NCBI RefSeq assembly: GCF_902859645.1
Contig: NZ_CADIJR010000015.1
Coordinates: forward strand, 33,447-97,446
DNA length: 64,000 nucleotides
Direction of reading: 5' to 3'
Source: Achromobacter insuavis
GTDB taxonomy: Bacteria; Pseudomonadota; Gammaproteobacteria; Burkholderiales; Burkholderiaceae_B
Of this stretch, positions 31,805 to 40,550 are shown piece by piece. The stretch's first letter is position 1; every line of letters starts with the position of its first letter. The notes under the pieces were generated by a model that was not told where the DNA came from, made no database searches, and saw only the letters and a program-made list of their open reading frames with translations. The position numbers and the translations under genes are program-made.

Positions 31805-33076
31805 TCAACGCCCGCCCGCCGCCATCGCCGGCACGGCGCGCAAGGCGCCGCGCCGCGGCAGTTGCAGGGAAATGGCCGCGGCCAGCAGCAGCAAGGCGCC
31901 GGCCGCGCCGAACGCCACCCAATGGGTATGGAAGGCCTCGAAGGCCCAGCCGCCCAGCCATGAACTGATCATGCCGCCGATCTGGTGACCCAGGTAGGTC
32001 AGGCCGTACAGCACGCCCACCAGGCGCACGCCGTAGACGTCGGCCAGGATGGCCGAGGACAGCGCGATGCTGCCGGCCCAGACGATGCCGCCGATGGTGG
32101 CTGCCGCGTACAGCTCCCAATGCGCGCCGACCATCACCAGCGCGAAGAACCCCAGCCCGCGCACCAGGTAGATGACGGCCAGGATGTTGCGCCGCTCGAC
32201 CTGGTCCGACATGCGGCCCAGCACCAGCGTGCTGAAGATCGCCACCAGGCCGATCAGGCCGATGCCCAGCGAGCTGGTGGTGGCGTCAAAGCCATGGTCC
32301 ATCAGCATGGGCATGCCATGCGTGCCCAGCAGGTTCATGCTGAAGCCACAGGCGAACAGGCCCAGCGCCACCTGCCAGAACGGCAGCGTGCGCACGGCGT
32401 CCTTGACGCGCGGCTCGGGGCCCTTGGCGGCGGGCCGCGAGGCGGATTTTTTCTCGACGATCTGGTGCGGCAGCAGGTCGGTGTGCTCGGGCGCCTGGTC
32501 GCGCATCACGAACAAGGCCACCGGCACGGTCAGCAGGGCGAACAGGGCGGCGAAGGCCAGCAGCGTCTCGCGCCAGCCGACGGCGCTGATAGTGAAGGTG
32601 AGCGTGGGCGTCATCAGGGCGATGCCGGCCATCGAGCCGGTGGACAGGAAGAACAGCGCCATGCCGCGCTGGCGCGTGAACCAGCGGCTGATCACCGGGG
32701 TCAGCGCCACCGGGCTGGTGAAGGCCAGGCCGACCGACAACGCCACGCCGAAGGCCAGCAGGAATTCGATGGGACCGCGCGCGAAGACGGTCCAGATGGA
32801 CGAGGCCACCACGATGGCGGCGCCGGTCAGCAGCACAAAGCGGGTGCCGCGGGTGCTGACCAGATAGCCGGCCAGCGGCATCGCCAGGCCGTAGCACAGC
32901 ATGCCGGCCGCGACGATGCCCGACAGCAGGCTGCGCGAAAAACCCAGGCCGTCCGCCATGGGCAGGAAAAACGGGCCGATGCCCATGCGCAGGCCCACCG
33001 TGAGCAGCGTCAGCACCGTTGCGGCGCCGACGATGTTCCAGCCGAAATACCAGCCGGCCGATTCTTGCTTCTCCAC
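31805..33076 (-). CDS. MFS transporter (monocarboxylate/OxlT-like)
   Basis: A 423-residue major-facilitator carrier with about twelve transmembrane helices and a central loop (EHTDLLPHQIVEKKSASRPAAKG region). The start GWYFGWNIVGAATVLTLLTVG and the motif GRMSDQVERRNIL, a variant of the MFS loop motif, are typical of the OxlT/monocarboxylate branch common in Burkholderiales. The substrate is probably an organic acid. It is convergent with the dehydrogenase gene (19 bases) and lies downstream of a LysR gene on the same strand. Confidence 0.9.
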   Translation of the reverse strand: MEKQESAGWYFGWNIVGAATVLTLLTVGLRMGIGPFFLPMADGLGFSRSLLSGIVAAGMLCYGLAMPLAGYLVSTRGTRFVLLTGAAIVVASSIWTVFARGPIEFLLAFGVALSVGLAFTSPVALTPVISRWFTRQRGMALFFLSTGSMAGIALMTPTLTFTISAVGWRETLLAFAALFALLTVPVALFVMRDQAPEHTDLLPHQIVEKKSASRPAAKGPEPRVKDAVRTLPFWQVALGLFACGFSMNLLGTHGMPMLMDHGFDATTSSLGIGLIGLVAIFSTLVLGRMSDQVERRNILAVIYLVRGLGFFALVMVGAHWELYAAATIGGIVWAGSIALSSAILADVYGVRLVGVLYGLTYLGHQIGGMISSWLGGWAFEAFHTHWVAFGAAGALLLLAAAISLQLPRRGALRAVPAMAAGGR

Positions 33077-33232
33077 TTGCCTCTCTCCTTGTGTCTTCTT
33101 GTCGCGCTGGGGCGCTTCAGTACGGACACCGCGAGGGATGCGAGAAGACGGAAGCCGGCCGCCAGACGCGCCATATTACTCCCGGCTATATGCGGGCGGC
33201 GCGGAGGCAGCGAAATCCTGTCCGGTGAGCGG

Positions 33233-34198
33233 TCAGGCGCCGCGCGGCTGACGGCGTCGCGGCTTGGGCGCGCCATCCGCCGGCGCGGCGGCGACCAGCG
33301 CCTCGACCTGGCGCAGCTTGTCGGCCGCGACGGCGCGCAGGTGCCGGATCAGCAGTTGCGCGGCCGGCGACGGCGGGCGCGCCTTGGGGTAGATCAGGCC
33401 ATATTGCAGCGGCGTTTCCGGTTCGAAGCGGCGGATCTGCGCGCCCAGGTGGATCTGCGACAGGGCCGACAGCGGGTCGCTCAGGGCCGCGCCGCAGCCG
33501 CGCACCGCCAGTTGGCAGGCGATGAAGCCGAACGAGACATCGAACTGGGCATCCGGCTCGTAGCCGGCCTGGGCGAAGGCGCGCGCATAGCGGTGATGCA
33601 GGGCGCCGCGCTGCGGCAGACCGATGAAGCGGCCCTGGCCCAGGATCCGCGGCGTGATGACGGCCTGCGCGGCGCGCGGATCGGCGCCGCTGAGGACGGC
33701 GACGGCGCGCGATTCGGCCAGGATCTCGGTGGTCAGCAGCGGATGCTCGACCGGCAGCTGCGCCAACGCCAGGTCGAACTGCTGCTGGCTGATCCAGGCA
33801 TCGACGTTGGGCGGCATGCGCGCGTTGATGGTGACGCCGAAGGCATTGTCCTCTTGCACGGCGCCGGCCACGGCGTCGACCAGCAGGCCCTCGATCAGGT
33901 GCTGCGCCACCAGCACGTTGACGTGGGTGCGGCTCTTCCTGCGCGCGCCGCGGGCGTATTCGCGCACCGCGTCGCCGGCCCGCAACATCTCGTCGATGCG
34001 CTGATAGAAGCCCTGGCCCTGCTCGGTCAGGGACAGCCGCCGGCCTTCCTTGAGCAGCAGCGGAAAGCCGGCCTCTTCCTCCAGCATGGCCAGCAGCCGG
34101 CTGACCTGCGACGGGCTGCGATGGATGCGCAAGGACGCTTCGGCGATGCTGCCGCCTTCGACGAAGGCGCGCAGCGCCTCCAGGGCCATGAAGTTCAT
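33233..34198 (-). CDS. LysR-family regulator of the orphan binding-protein cluster
   Basis: A 321-residue LysR regulator with an N-terminal winged helix (MALEALRAFVEGGSIAEASLRIHRSPSQVSRLLAMLEEEAG) and a periplasmic-binding-like effector domain, plus a basic C-terminal tail (KPRRRQPRG). It diverges from a Bug-type binding-protein gene across 141 bases, the usual arrangement for a LysR regulator and its target. The gap includes ATGC...GCAT-like elements near 34226-34258. Ligand unknown. Confidence 0.92.
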   Translation of the reverse strand: MNFMALEALRAFVEGGSIAEASLRIHRSPSQVSRLLAMLEEEAGFPLLLKEGRRLSLTEQGQGFYQRIDEMLRAGDAVREYARGARRKSRTHVNVLVAQHLIEGLLVDAVAGAVQEDNAFGVTINARMPPNVDAWISQQQFDLALAQLPVEHPLLTTEILAESRAVAVLSGADPRAAQAVITPRILGQGRFIGLPQRGALHHRYARAFAQAGYEPDAQFDVSFGFIACQLAVRGCGAALSDPLSALSQIHLGAQIRRFEPETPLQYGLIYPKARPPSPAAQLLIRHLRAVAADKLRQVEALVAAAPADGAPKPRRRQPRGA

Positions 34199-34339
34199 GG
34201 CGGGCCTCCAAACAGTTGTGCGTTATGCAAGTATCACGCCGAATTTCGACATTGACGCATATTAGCCCGCCTGCCGACAATGGCCTTGCCGATGGCGCCC
34301 GACGCTGGCGCCCGGCCCAGAACAGCAAGGGGAAAATCC

Positions 34340-35317
34340 ATGAACGCAATCCACCGCCTGGCCGCCGCCGCCACGCTCGGCCTGGCCCTGGCCGGCCCGG
34401 CCCAGGCCCAGGACGCCTATCCGTCCAAACCCATCAAGGTCATCGTGCACACGCTGCCGGGCGCGTCGTCCGACGTGCTGGCGCGCGCCGTCAGCAAGAC
34501 GATGGGCGAGCAGCTGGGGCAGTCCTTCGTGGTCGAGAACCGCTCGGGCGCGGGCGGCGCCATCGGCGTGGACGCCGTGGCCAAGGCGGCGCCGGACGGC
34601 TATACGCTGCTGGCCGGCGCCTCCAGCGCCATGGTGATGCTGCCGATCGTGCTGAGCCGCAAGCTGCCGTATGACGAGAACAAGGACTTCGCGCCCATCG
34701 GCGTGATCTCGCGCTCGCCGTTCGTGCTGGTGGCCAGCAAGGCCTCGGGCATCCGCAGCGTGCAGGACCTGATCGCGCGCGCCAAGGCCGAACCGGGCAA
34801 GCTGACCTACGGCAGCGCCGGCCCCGGCACCAATCCGCACCTGCTGGGCGAGCTGCTGAGCCAGCTGGCCGGCATCGAGCTGTCGCACATTCCGTACAAA
34901 GGCCCGGCCGCCGCCGAGTCGGACCTGATCGGCGGCACCATCGACATCCTGTTCGACACGCCGTCCTCGGCGCTGCCCTACGTGAAGGCCGGCAAGACCG
35001 TGGCCATCGCCGCCACCAGCGACAAGCGCGTGGCCGACGCGCCCGATGTGCCCACGGTGGCCGAGCTGGGCTATCCCAGCCTGACGCTGTACGGCTGGAC
35101 CGCGCTGTACGCGCCGGCCGCCACGCCGCCCGCGGTGCTGGAGAAACTGCGCGAGGCGCTGCGCCAGGCGCTCAAGACGCCGGCGCTGCGCGAATTCATC
35201 CTGGGTTCGGGCAACGACATCCTGGACCTGTACGGCGATGACCTGCTCAAGATGCAGGTCGGCATGCAGGACTTCTGGCGCGACGTCGTCAAGGCGCGCG
35301 GCATCCGCCTGGACTAG
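34340..35317 (+). CDS. Bug-family (TctC-like) periplasmic binding protein
   Basis: A 325-residue exported binding protein with a signal peptide (cleavage near PAQA|QDAYPS). The family blocks are YPSKPIKVIVHTLPGASSDVLAR, GQSFVVENRSGAGGAIG, KAAPDGYTLL and VPYKGPAAAESDL. Bug proteins bind carboxylates such as citrate, nicotinate or amino acids. The matching TctA/TctB permease genes are absent, as in most members of the large Bordetella Bug family. It is first of a set with a second binding protein and a nitrilase-type hydrolase. Confidence 0.93.
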   Translation: MNAIHRLAAAATLGLALAGPAQAQDAYPSKPIKVIVHTLPGASSDVLARAVSKTMGEQLGQSFVVENRSGAGGAIGVDAVAKAAPDGYTLLAGASSAMVMLPIVLSRKLPYDENKDFAPIGVISRSPFVLVASKASGIRSVQDLIARAKAEPGKLTYGSAGPGTNPHLLGELLSQLAGIELSHIPYKGPAAAESDLIGGTIDILFDTPSSALPYVKAGKTVAIAATSDKRVADAPDVPTVAELGYPSLTLYGWTALYAPAATPPAVLEKLREALRQALKTPALREFILGSGNDILDLYGDDLLKMQVGMQDFWRDVVKARGIRLD

Positions 35318-35380
35318 GCGCGGACCGGCCATCCCCTTCCCTTCCCCCAACGCGGCCGTCCGGCCGCGAGGACATCTTCC

Positions 35381-36334
35381 ATGAGCATCAAGATCCGACT
35401 CGCCGTGCGCGACTGGGACTACATCGTCCCGCTCGCCCTGGGCGATGTGACCGCCCGCGGCCTCGACCTGGAGATCCACCGGGTCGGCACGCTGCCCGAC
35501 GACCTGGCCAGCGACCCGCGCTTCGACGCCGGTGAAATGTCGATGAGCCGCTACTGCCTGGGCCGCGCCCGGGGCCGCGACGACATCGTCGGCGTGCCGC
35601 ACTTCCTGATGCGCGGCTTTCGCCACCGCTGCATCATCACCGCGCGCGACAGCGGCATCACGCGGCTGGACCAGCTGGCCGGCGCCCGCATCGGCATGAC
35701 CGGCTGGCAGGATTCCGGCAATACCTGGACCCGCGCGCTCTTGCGGCGCGAGGGCATCGGCATGGACGACGCGGTGTGGAAGGTGGGACGCCTGACCGGC
35801 GCGCACCCGATCACCGACCGGCTGGGCGGCTTCGGCCGGCCCGGCGTGATCGAGGAGGTGGCCGACGAGCGCCCGCTGGTGGACCTGCTGCGCGCCGGCG
35901 AACTGGAGGCGGTGTTCACGCCCTTCATGCCAGACGGCTTCTTCGACGCCGGATCGGACCTGCGCCAGCTGCTGCCCACCTGCCGCGACAGCGAGGTGGA
36001 CTACTTCCGCCAGGTCGGCTACGTGCCCGGCATCCACCTGCTGGGCATGAAGCCGGCGCTGGCGGCGGCCCATCCGTGGGCGGCGCAGGCGCTGAGCGAG
36101 GCGCTGGATGCGTCGGCCGCGCTGTGGCTGGACAAGCGCCGCAAGTATGCCGACACCACGCCGTGGATCCTGGACGAACTGATCCAGACCTCGCGCGACC
36201 TGCCCGAGGCCTGGAACCGCAACGGCCTGGAACCGAACCTGAAGATGATCGGCGACTTCGCCGCCGAGCTGCACGCCCAGCAACTGGCCGACCGCGTCAT
36301 GACGCCGGCCGAGCTGTTTCCGCACGCGCACTGA
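35381..36334 (+). CDS. Cytoplasmic-looking binding-protein homologue (dihydroxyphthalate decarboxylase / NMT1-like)
   Basis: A 317-residue protein of the periplasmic-binding superfamily without a signal peptide (MSIKIRLAVRDWDYIVPLALGD). It resembles 4,5-dihydroxyphthalate decarboxylase-type and NMT1-like proteins: the EMSMSRYCLGRARG, GVPHFLMRGFRHRCIITARDSGI and GARIGMTGWQDSGNTWTRALL patterns are typical. The lack of a secretion signal suggests an enzyme or cytoplasmic ligand binder rather than a transporter part. It sits between the Bug gene and the nitrilase-type gene (17 bases to the latter). Confidence 0.82.
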   Translation: MSIKIRLAVRDWDYIVPLALGDVTARGLDLEIHRVGTLPDDLASDPRFDAGEMSMSRYCLGRARGRDDIVGVPHFLMRGFRHRCIITARDSGITRLDQLAGARIGMTGWQDSGNTWTRALLRREGIGMDDAVWKVGRLTGAHPITDRLGGFGRPGVIEEVADERPLVDLLRAGELEAVFTPFMPDGFFDAGSDLRQLLPTCRDSEVDYFRQVGYVPGIHLLGMKPALAAAHPWAAQALSEALDASAALWLDKRRKYADTTPWILDELIQTSRDLPEAWNRNGLEPNLKMIGDFAAELHAQQLADRVMTPAELFPHAH

Positions 36335-36351
36335 ACACCGAGGAAACCATC

Positions 36352-37140
36352 ATGAAAATCGCCATGGGCCAATTCGCCGTCCGCCCGGTCTGGGAAGACA
36401 ACGCCCGCGTCTGCCTGGACCTGATGCGCCGCGCCGCCGAGGCCGGCGCCGACCTGCTGGTGCTGCCCGAGGGCATCCTGGCGCGCGACATCGCCGACCC
36501 CGACCTGGTGCGGCGCGCCGCCCAGCCGCTGGACGGCCCGTTCCTGTCGCAATTGCAGGCGCTGTCGCGCGGGCTCGACCTGACGGTCATCATGACCGTG
36601 CACACGCCCGCGGCGGGCGAGCGCGTCTGGAACACGCAGGTGGCGCTGCGCCGCGGCGAGATCGTGGCGCAGTACCGCAAGCTGCACCTGTACGACGCGT
36701 TCTCGATGCAGGAGTCGGTCAACGTGGTGCCGGGCGACGAAGTGCCGCCGCTGGTGCCGGTGGCCGGCATGCGGGTCGGCATGATGACCTGCTACGACCT
36801 GCGCTTTCCCGAGCTGGCGCGCCGCCTGGCGCTGGATGGCGCCGACGTGCTGGTGGTGCCGTCGGCCTGGGTCAAGGGGCCGCTCAAGGAAGCGCACTGG
36901 TCGGTGCTGAGCACGGCGCGGGCGCTGGAGAACACCTGCTATGTGGCGGCGGTGGGTGAATGCGGCCCGCGCAACATCGGCGCCAGCCTGGTGGTGGACC
37001 CGCTGGGCGTGGCGATCGCGCAGGCCGGCGAGCAGGAGGCGCTGGTGTTCGCCGACCTGGATCCGGCGCGCATCGCGCATGCGCGCGACGTGCTGCCGGT
37101 GCTGAAGAACCGCCGTTTCGCGCGGCCGGAGCTGGCGTAA
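36352..37140 (+). CDS. Nitrilase-superfamily carbon-nitrogen hydrolase
   Basis: A 262-residue soluble amidohydrolase with the full Glu-Lys-Cys triad: Glu40 (VLPEGI), Lys110 (QYRKLHLYD) and Cys147 (MTCYDLRFPE). The RFPE after the Cys and the length match the amidase branch (for example deaminated glutathione amidase or omega-amidase) rather than true nitrilases. GAGGAAACC precedes the ATG. It completes the operon with the two binding proteins, suggesting that the imported or bound compound carries an amide. Confidence 0.9.
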   Translation: MKIAMGQFAVRPVWEDNARVCLDLMRRAAEAGADLLVLPEGILARDIADPDLVRRAAQPLDGPFLSQLQALSRGLDLTVIMTVHTPAAGERVWNTQVALRRGEIVAQYRKLHLYDAFSMQESVNVVPGDEVPPLVPVAGMRVGMMTCYDLRFPELARRLALDGADVLVVPSAWVKGPLKEAHWSVLSTARALENTCYVAAVGECGPRNIGASLVVDPLGVAIAQAGEQEALVFADLDPARIAHARDVLPVLKNRRFARPELA

Positions 37141-37172
37141 CCCGCCCGCCGCGCCGCCACCGCGGCAATGCG

Positions 37173-37742
37173 CTATCTCAACACATTGCGCACGAAGCGC
37201 AGCGGCGTGTCGGCGTCGTTGCGATAGGAATACGGCTGCGCGCTGCTGTAGATGGCGAAGTCGTTGGCCTGCACCGGCTGTGTCACGCCCGACAGCTCCA
37301 GCAGCAGCGTGCCCTCGATGACGTAGATCATCTCGTGCCAGCCTTCCGGGTCGGGCTCGGCCACGTAGGTTTCGCCCGGCCCCAGCGACCAGATCCAGAG
37401 CTGCGCCTCACAGCTGGCGGGCGCGGCGCCCAGCAGCACGGCCTGGCTGCCGGGGCGCTTGCCGCGCCAGGCGCGGGCCTCGATGCGGCGCCGTTCGCGC
37501 GCCGGATCGCTGACCAGGTCGACAAACCCCACATCCAGCGCCTGCGCCAGCTTGTCCAGGCTGGACAGGCTGATGTTGGCGTTGCCCGCTTCCAGGCCGG
37601 CGATCATGCGGCGGCTGATGCCGGAGGCGTCGGCCAGCGCCGACTGGCTCAGGCCGGCCAGCTTGCGCAGCCGTTTCAGATTGGCCCCCACGTGCGTGAG
37701 GACATCGCTGTCGGAATTGGTAATGTGCAGTATATTGCTCAA
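37173..37742 (-). CDS. XRE-cupin transcriptional regulator
   Basis: A 189-residue regulator with a Cro/C1 helix-turn-helix (LKRLRKLAGLSQSALADASGISRRMIAGLEAG) and a C-terminal cupin sensor (PGETYVAEPDPEGWHEMIYVIEGTLLLEL). The predicted start at 37742 is a TTG, and only 23 bases separate it from the divergent transporter gene, so the promoters overlap coding sequence or one of the starts is annotated too early. It probably controls the adjacent DMT exporter. Confidence 0.88.
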   Translation of the reverse strand: MSNILHITNSDSDVLTHVGANLKRLRKLAGLSQSALADASGISRRMIAGLEAGNANISLSSLDKLAQALDVGFVDLVSDPARERRRIEARAWRGKRPGSQAVLLGAAPASCEAQLWIWSLGPGETYVAEPDPEGWHEMIYVIEGTLLLELSGVTQPVQANDFAIYSSAQPYSYRNDADTPLRFVRNVLR

Positions 37743-37765
37743 ATTAGTGACACCTGAAGTCCGCC

Positions 37766-38662
37766 GTGAAACCCGAATCGATGTTTGCCTTGTCGCGCCA
37801 GGAAATCGCCCTGGTGCTGGTCACCATGCTGTGGGGAAGCACTTTCCTCATTATCCATATCGCCATGCAGCATAGCGGACCGCTGTTCTTCGTGGGGGTC
37901 CGGTTCACCGTGGCCGGGCTGGTGTCGATGCTGCTGTTCCGCAAGCACATGGCCGGGCTGACGCGGCGCGAGGGCGGCGCCGGGGTGGCGATCGGCTGCG
38001 CCCTGTTCCTGGGCTATTACCTGCAGACCTACGGCCTGCAGACCATCACCAGCAGCCAGTCGGCCTTCATCACCGCGCTGTACGTGCCGATCGTGCCGCT
38101 GTTGCAGTGGGCGGTGCTCAAGCGCCCGCCCGGCCTGATGAGCTGGGTCGGCGTGGGGCTGGCGTTCACCGGACTGGTGCTGCTGGCCGGGCCCGAGGCC
38201 GGCGCGCTGCATGTCAGCCCCGGCGAGCTGGCGACGCTGGCGGGCGCCGCGGCCATCGCCGCCGAGATCATCCTGATCGGCCATTTCGCGCGGTCGGTGG
38301 ACAGCCGCCACGTCACCGCGGTGCAGCTGCTGACGGCGGGACTGGCGTCGTTCGCGCTGATGCCGGTGCTGGGTGAGCCGATTCCCGCCTTCTCGTGGTT
38401 GTGGGCCGGCGCGGCGATCGGGCTGGGCCTGGCCAGCGCGGTGATCCAGCTGACCATGAACTGGGCGCAGAAGTCGGTGTCGCCGACCCGCGCCACGGTG
38501 ATCTACGCCGGCGAGCCGGTCTGGGGCGGCATCGTCGGCCGGCTGGCCGGCGACCGGTTGCCGGGGCTGGCGCTGGTGGGCGGGGCGCTGATCGTGGCGG
38601 GGGTGCTGGCCAGCGAGATCAAGTTCAAGCGCAAGCCGAAGACGCGGCCGCGCGAAGCCTGA
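37766..38662 (+). CDS. EamA/DMT-family transporter
   Basis: A 298-residue inner-membrane protein with ten hydrophobic helices and two EamA repeats (MLWGSTFLIIHIAMQHSGPLFF in the first, and PTRATVIYAGEPVWGGIVG near the end of the second). DMT carriers export amino acids, purines or drugs. The start is a GTG at 37766; ATG 37781 (MFALSRQ) would also keep the first helix and leave more promoter space. The XRE-cupin regulator is divergent, and a basic tail (KFKRKPKTRPREA) lies in the cytoplasm. Confidence 0.88.
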   Translation: MKPESMFALSRQEIALVLVTMLWGSTFLIIHIAMQHSGPLFFVGVRFTVAGLVSMLLFRKHMAGLTRREGGAGVAIGCALFLGYYLQTYGLQTITSSQSAFITALYVPIVPLLQWAVLKRPPGLMSWVGVGLAFTGLVLLAGPEAGALHVSPGELATLAGAAAIAAEIILIGHFARSVDSRHVTAVQLLTAGLASFALMPVLGEPIPAFSWLWAGAAIGLGLASAVIQLTMNWAQKSVSPTRATVIYAGEPVWGGIVGRLAGDRLPGLALVGGALIVAGVLASEIKFKRKPKTRPREA

Positions 38663-38672
38663 GCGCCGGGCC

Positions 38673-39329
38673 TCAGCCCGCCCGTTCGAGGAACGCCTGG
38701 AGCGCCGGCACCGTGTTCAGCACGTGCTGGCGCATCGCCGCCTCGCAGCGATCAGGGTCGCCGGTAAGCAGCGCGTCGATCAGTTCCTGGTGCGATTCGC
38801 GCACCCGCAGCACGCGCCCCGGCTGGGCCGCCCACAGGCGCATGTAGGGCTCGACCACCGAGTGCAATTCGGAGATCTGCCGCAACAGGCGCGGCTGCTG
38901 GCAGAAGCTGCACAGGTATTCGTGGAAGTCGCGGTGGGCGCTGGTCCAGTCCAGGTCGTCGCCCGAGCCCTGCTCGAGCTGGTCCAGCATGCGGGCCAGG
39001 CGGCGGATGTGCTCGGGGCTCATGTGGCGCACGGCGTTGCGCATGGCCAGCCCTTCGAGCACCGAGCGCATTTCGAAGACTTCGCGCATTTCCTGCTGGT
39101 TCAGGCCGCGCACCACCGCGCCGCGGTTGGCGCGGATCTCGACCAGGCCCTCGGAGGCGAGCCGGCGCAGCGCGCCGCGCACCGGCATGCGGCTGGTGCC
39201 GATCTCGCTGGCGATGACCTCGGGCACCAGGCGGTGGCCGGGCGGATAGTTGCCCAGCCGGATCTCGCGCTGCAGGTGCTGGTAGGCCTCTTCTTCGGCG
39301 CTGACGGCTGTCTTCTGAAACTGCAGCAT
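38673..39329 (-). CDS. GntR/FadR-family regulator
   Basis: A 218-residue regulator with an N-terminal winged helix (EAYQHLQREIRLGNYPPGHRLVPEVIASEIGTSRMPVRGALRRLASEGLVEI) and an alpha-helical FCD effector domain carrying metal-binding residues (SAHRDFHEYL, ESHQELIDALL). The start at MLQFQK is preferred over the long upstream extension. It diverges from the Bug protein and gamma-glutamyltransferase genes across about 220 bases and is their likely regulator. Confidence 0.9.
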   Translation of the reverse strand: MLQFQKTAVSAEEEAYQHLQREIRLGNYPPGHRLVPEVIASEIGTSRMPVRGALRRLASEGLVEIRANRGAVVRGLNQQEMREVFEMRSVLEGLAMRNAVRHMSPEHIRRLARMLDQLEQGSGDDLDWTSAHRDFHEYLCSFCQQPRLLRQISELHSVVEPYMRLWAAQPGRVLRVRESHQELIDALLTGDPDRCEAAMRQHVLNTVPALQAFLERAG

Positions 39330-39549
39330 TCTCGTCCCCGGGTTTTCAAAGCCGCCATGATAGATAAACGCAAAAATAACACAAATTGGATCCAGTGATC
39401 CATGGATGCAAATACCAATGGCCGGACCGGCGGCGCTCGCGTCAAATCCGTCCTGGCGCGTCGGCCGGACGCGTCCGCCGGCATTGCAAGGGGCAGCAGA
39501 CCCGCCTGGCGCCATCGCTCGACCGACATAACGCATTCAAGGGGAATCC

Positions 39550-40524
39550 ATGACTTTCCGTCTCATCCGCGCCCTGGCCGGCGCCGCCGCCGTGGCCTTC
39601 GCCGCGCAAGCCGGCGCCCAGGCCACCGACTGGCCGCAGCATCCGGTGCGCATCGTGGTGCCGTTCCAGGCCGGCTCGGCCACCGACCTGATCTCGCGCC
39701 AGCTGGGCGCGGCCTTGTCGACCGAACTGGGCCAGCCGTTCGTGGTGGAAGCCCGCCCCGGCGCCGCCGCCGCGATCGGCAGCGCCTCGGTGGCGCGCTC
39801 GGCGCCCGACGGCTACACGCTGCTGATGGGCGGTCCGGCCGCCATCGTCACCAACCGCTTCCTGCAGAAGCGCCTGGCCTATGACCCGGACGCGTTCGCG
39901 CTGGTGTCGATGGTGGCGTACACGCCCAACATCCTGCTGGCCAATCCGCAGCAGCCGTTCAAGACCCTGCCCGAGATGATCGCGTACGCCCGCGCCAACC
40001 CGGGCAAGCTGACCTACGCCTCGTTCGGCACCGGCACCACCTCGCACATGGCGGGCGAAATGCTCAAGTCGGTGGCCGGCATCGACATCCTGCACGTGCC
40101 CTACAAAGGCGCCGGCGAAGCCATTCCGGCGCTGCTGAGCGGCCAGGTGTCGATGTACTTCGACACCATCATGACCGGCCTGCCGCAGGTCAAGAGCGGC
40201 GCGCTGCTGGCGCTGGGCATGTCCAATTCGCAGCGCTCGGCGCTGGCGCCGGACATTCCCACCATCGCCGAGCAGGGCTATGCCGGCTACGACATCGCCC
40301 CGTGGTACGGGCTGGTGGCGCCGGAAGGCACGCCCGCGCCGATCCTCGACAAGCTCAACCGCGCCGTCAACAAGGTGCTGGCGGATCCCGCATTGCGCGG
40401 TAAGCTGGCCGAAGCGGGCGCCGAGCCGCGCGGCGGCAGCCGCGAGGAATTCGCCGCCTTCATCAAGGCCGAGATCCCGCGCACCAAGCAGCTGATCGAC
40501 CAGGCCGGCATCACCCCGCAGTAA
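39550..40524 (+). CDS. Bug-family (TctC-like) periplasmic binding protein
   Basis: A 324-residue exported binding protein. Signal cleavage is near QAGAQA|TDWP. The family blocks are HPVRIVVPFQAGSATDLISRQLG, GQPFVVEARPGAAAAIGSASV, SAPDGYTLLMGG and VPYKGAGEAIPALLSGQV. No TctA/TctB genes are nearby. It is followed 26 bases later by a gamma-glutamyltransferase gene, so the ligand may be a gamma-glutamyl compound or a product of it. GGGGAA lies eight bases before the ATG. Confidence 0.93.
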   Translation: MTFRLIRALAGAAAVAFAAQAGAQATDWPQHPVRIVVPFQAGSATDLISRQLGAALSTELGQPFVVEARPGAAAAIGSASVARSAPDGYTLLMGGPAAIVTNRFLQKRLAYDPDAFALVSMVAYTPNILLANPQQPFKTLPEMIAYARANPGKLTYASFGTGTTSHMAGEMLKSVAGIDILHVPYKGAGEAIPALLSGQVSMYFDTIMTGLPQVKSGALLALGMSNSQRSALAPDIPTIAEQGYAGYDIAPWYGLVAPEGTPAPILDKLNRAVNKVLADPALRGKLAEAGAEPRGGSREEFAAFIKAEIPRTKQLIDQAGITPQ

Positions 40525-40550
40525 TCTCCCTCGCAACCTTTCTCGCCACC

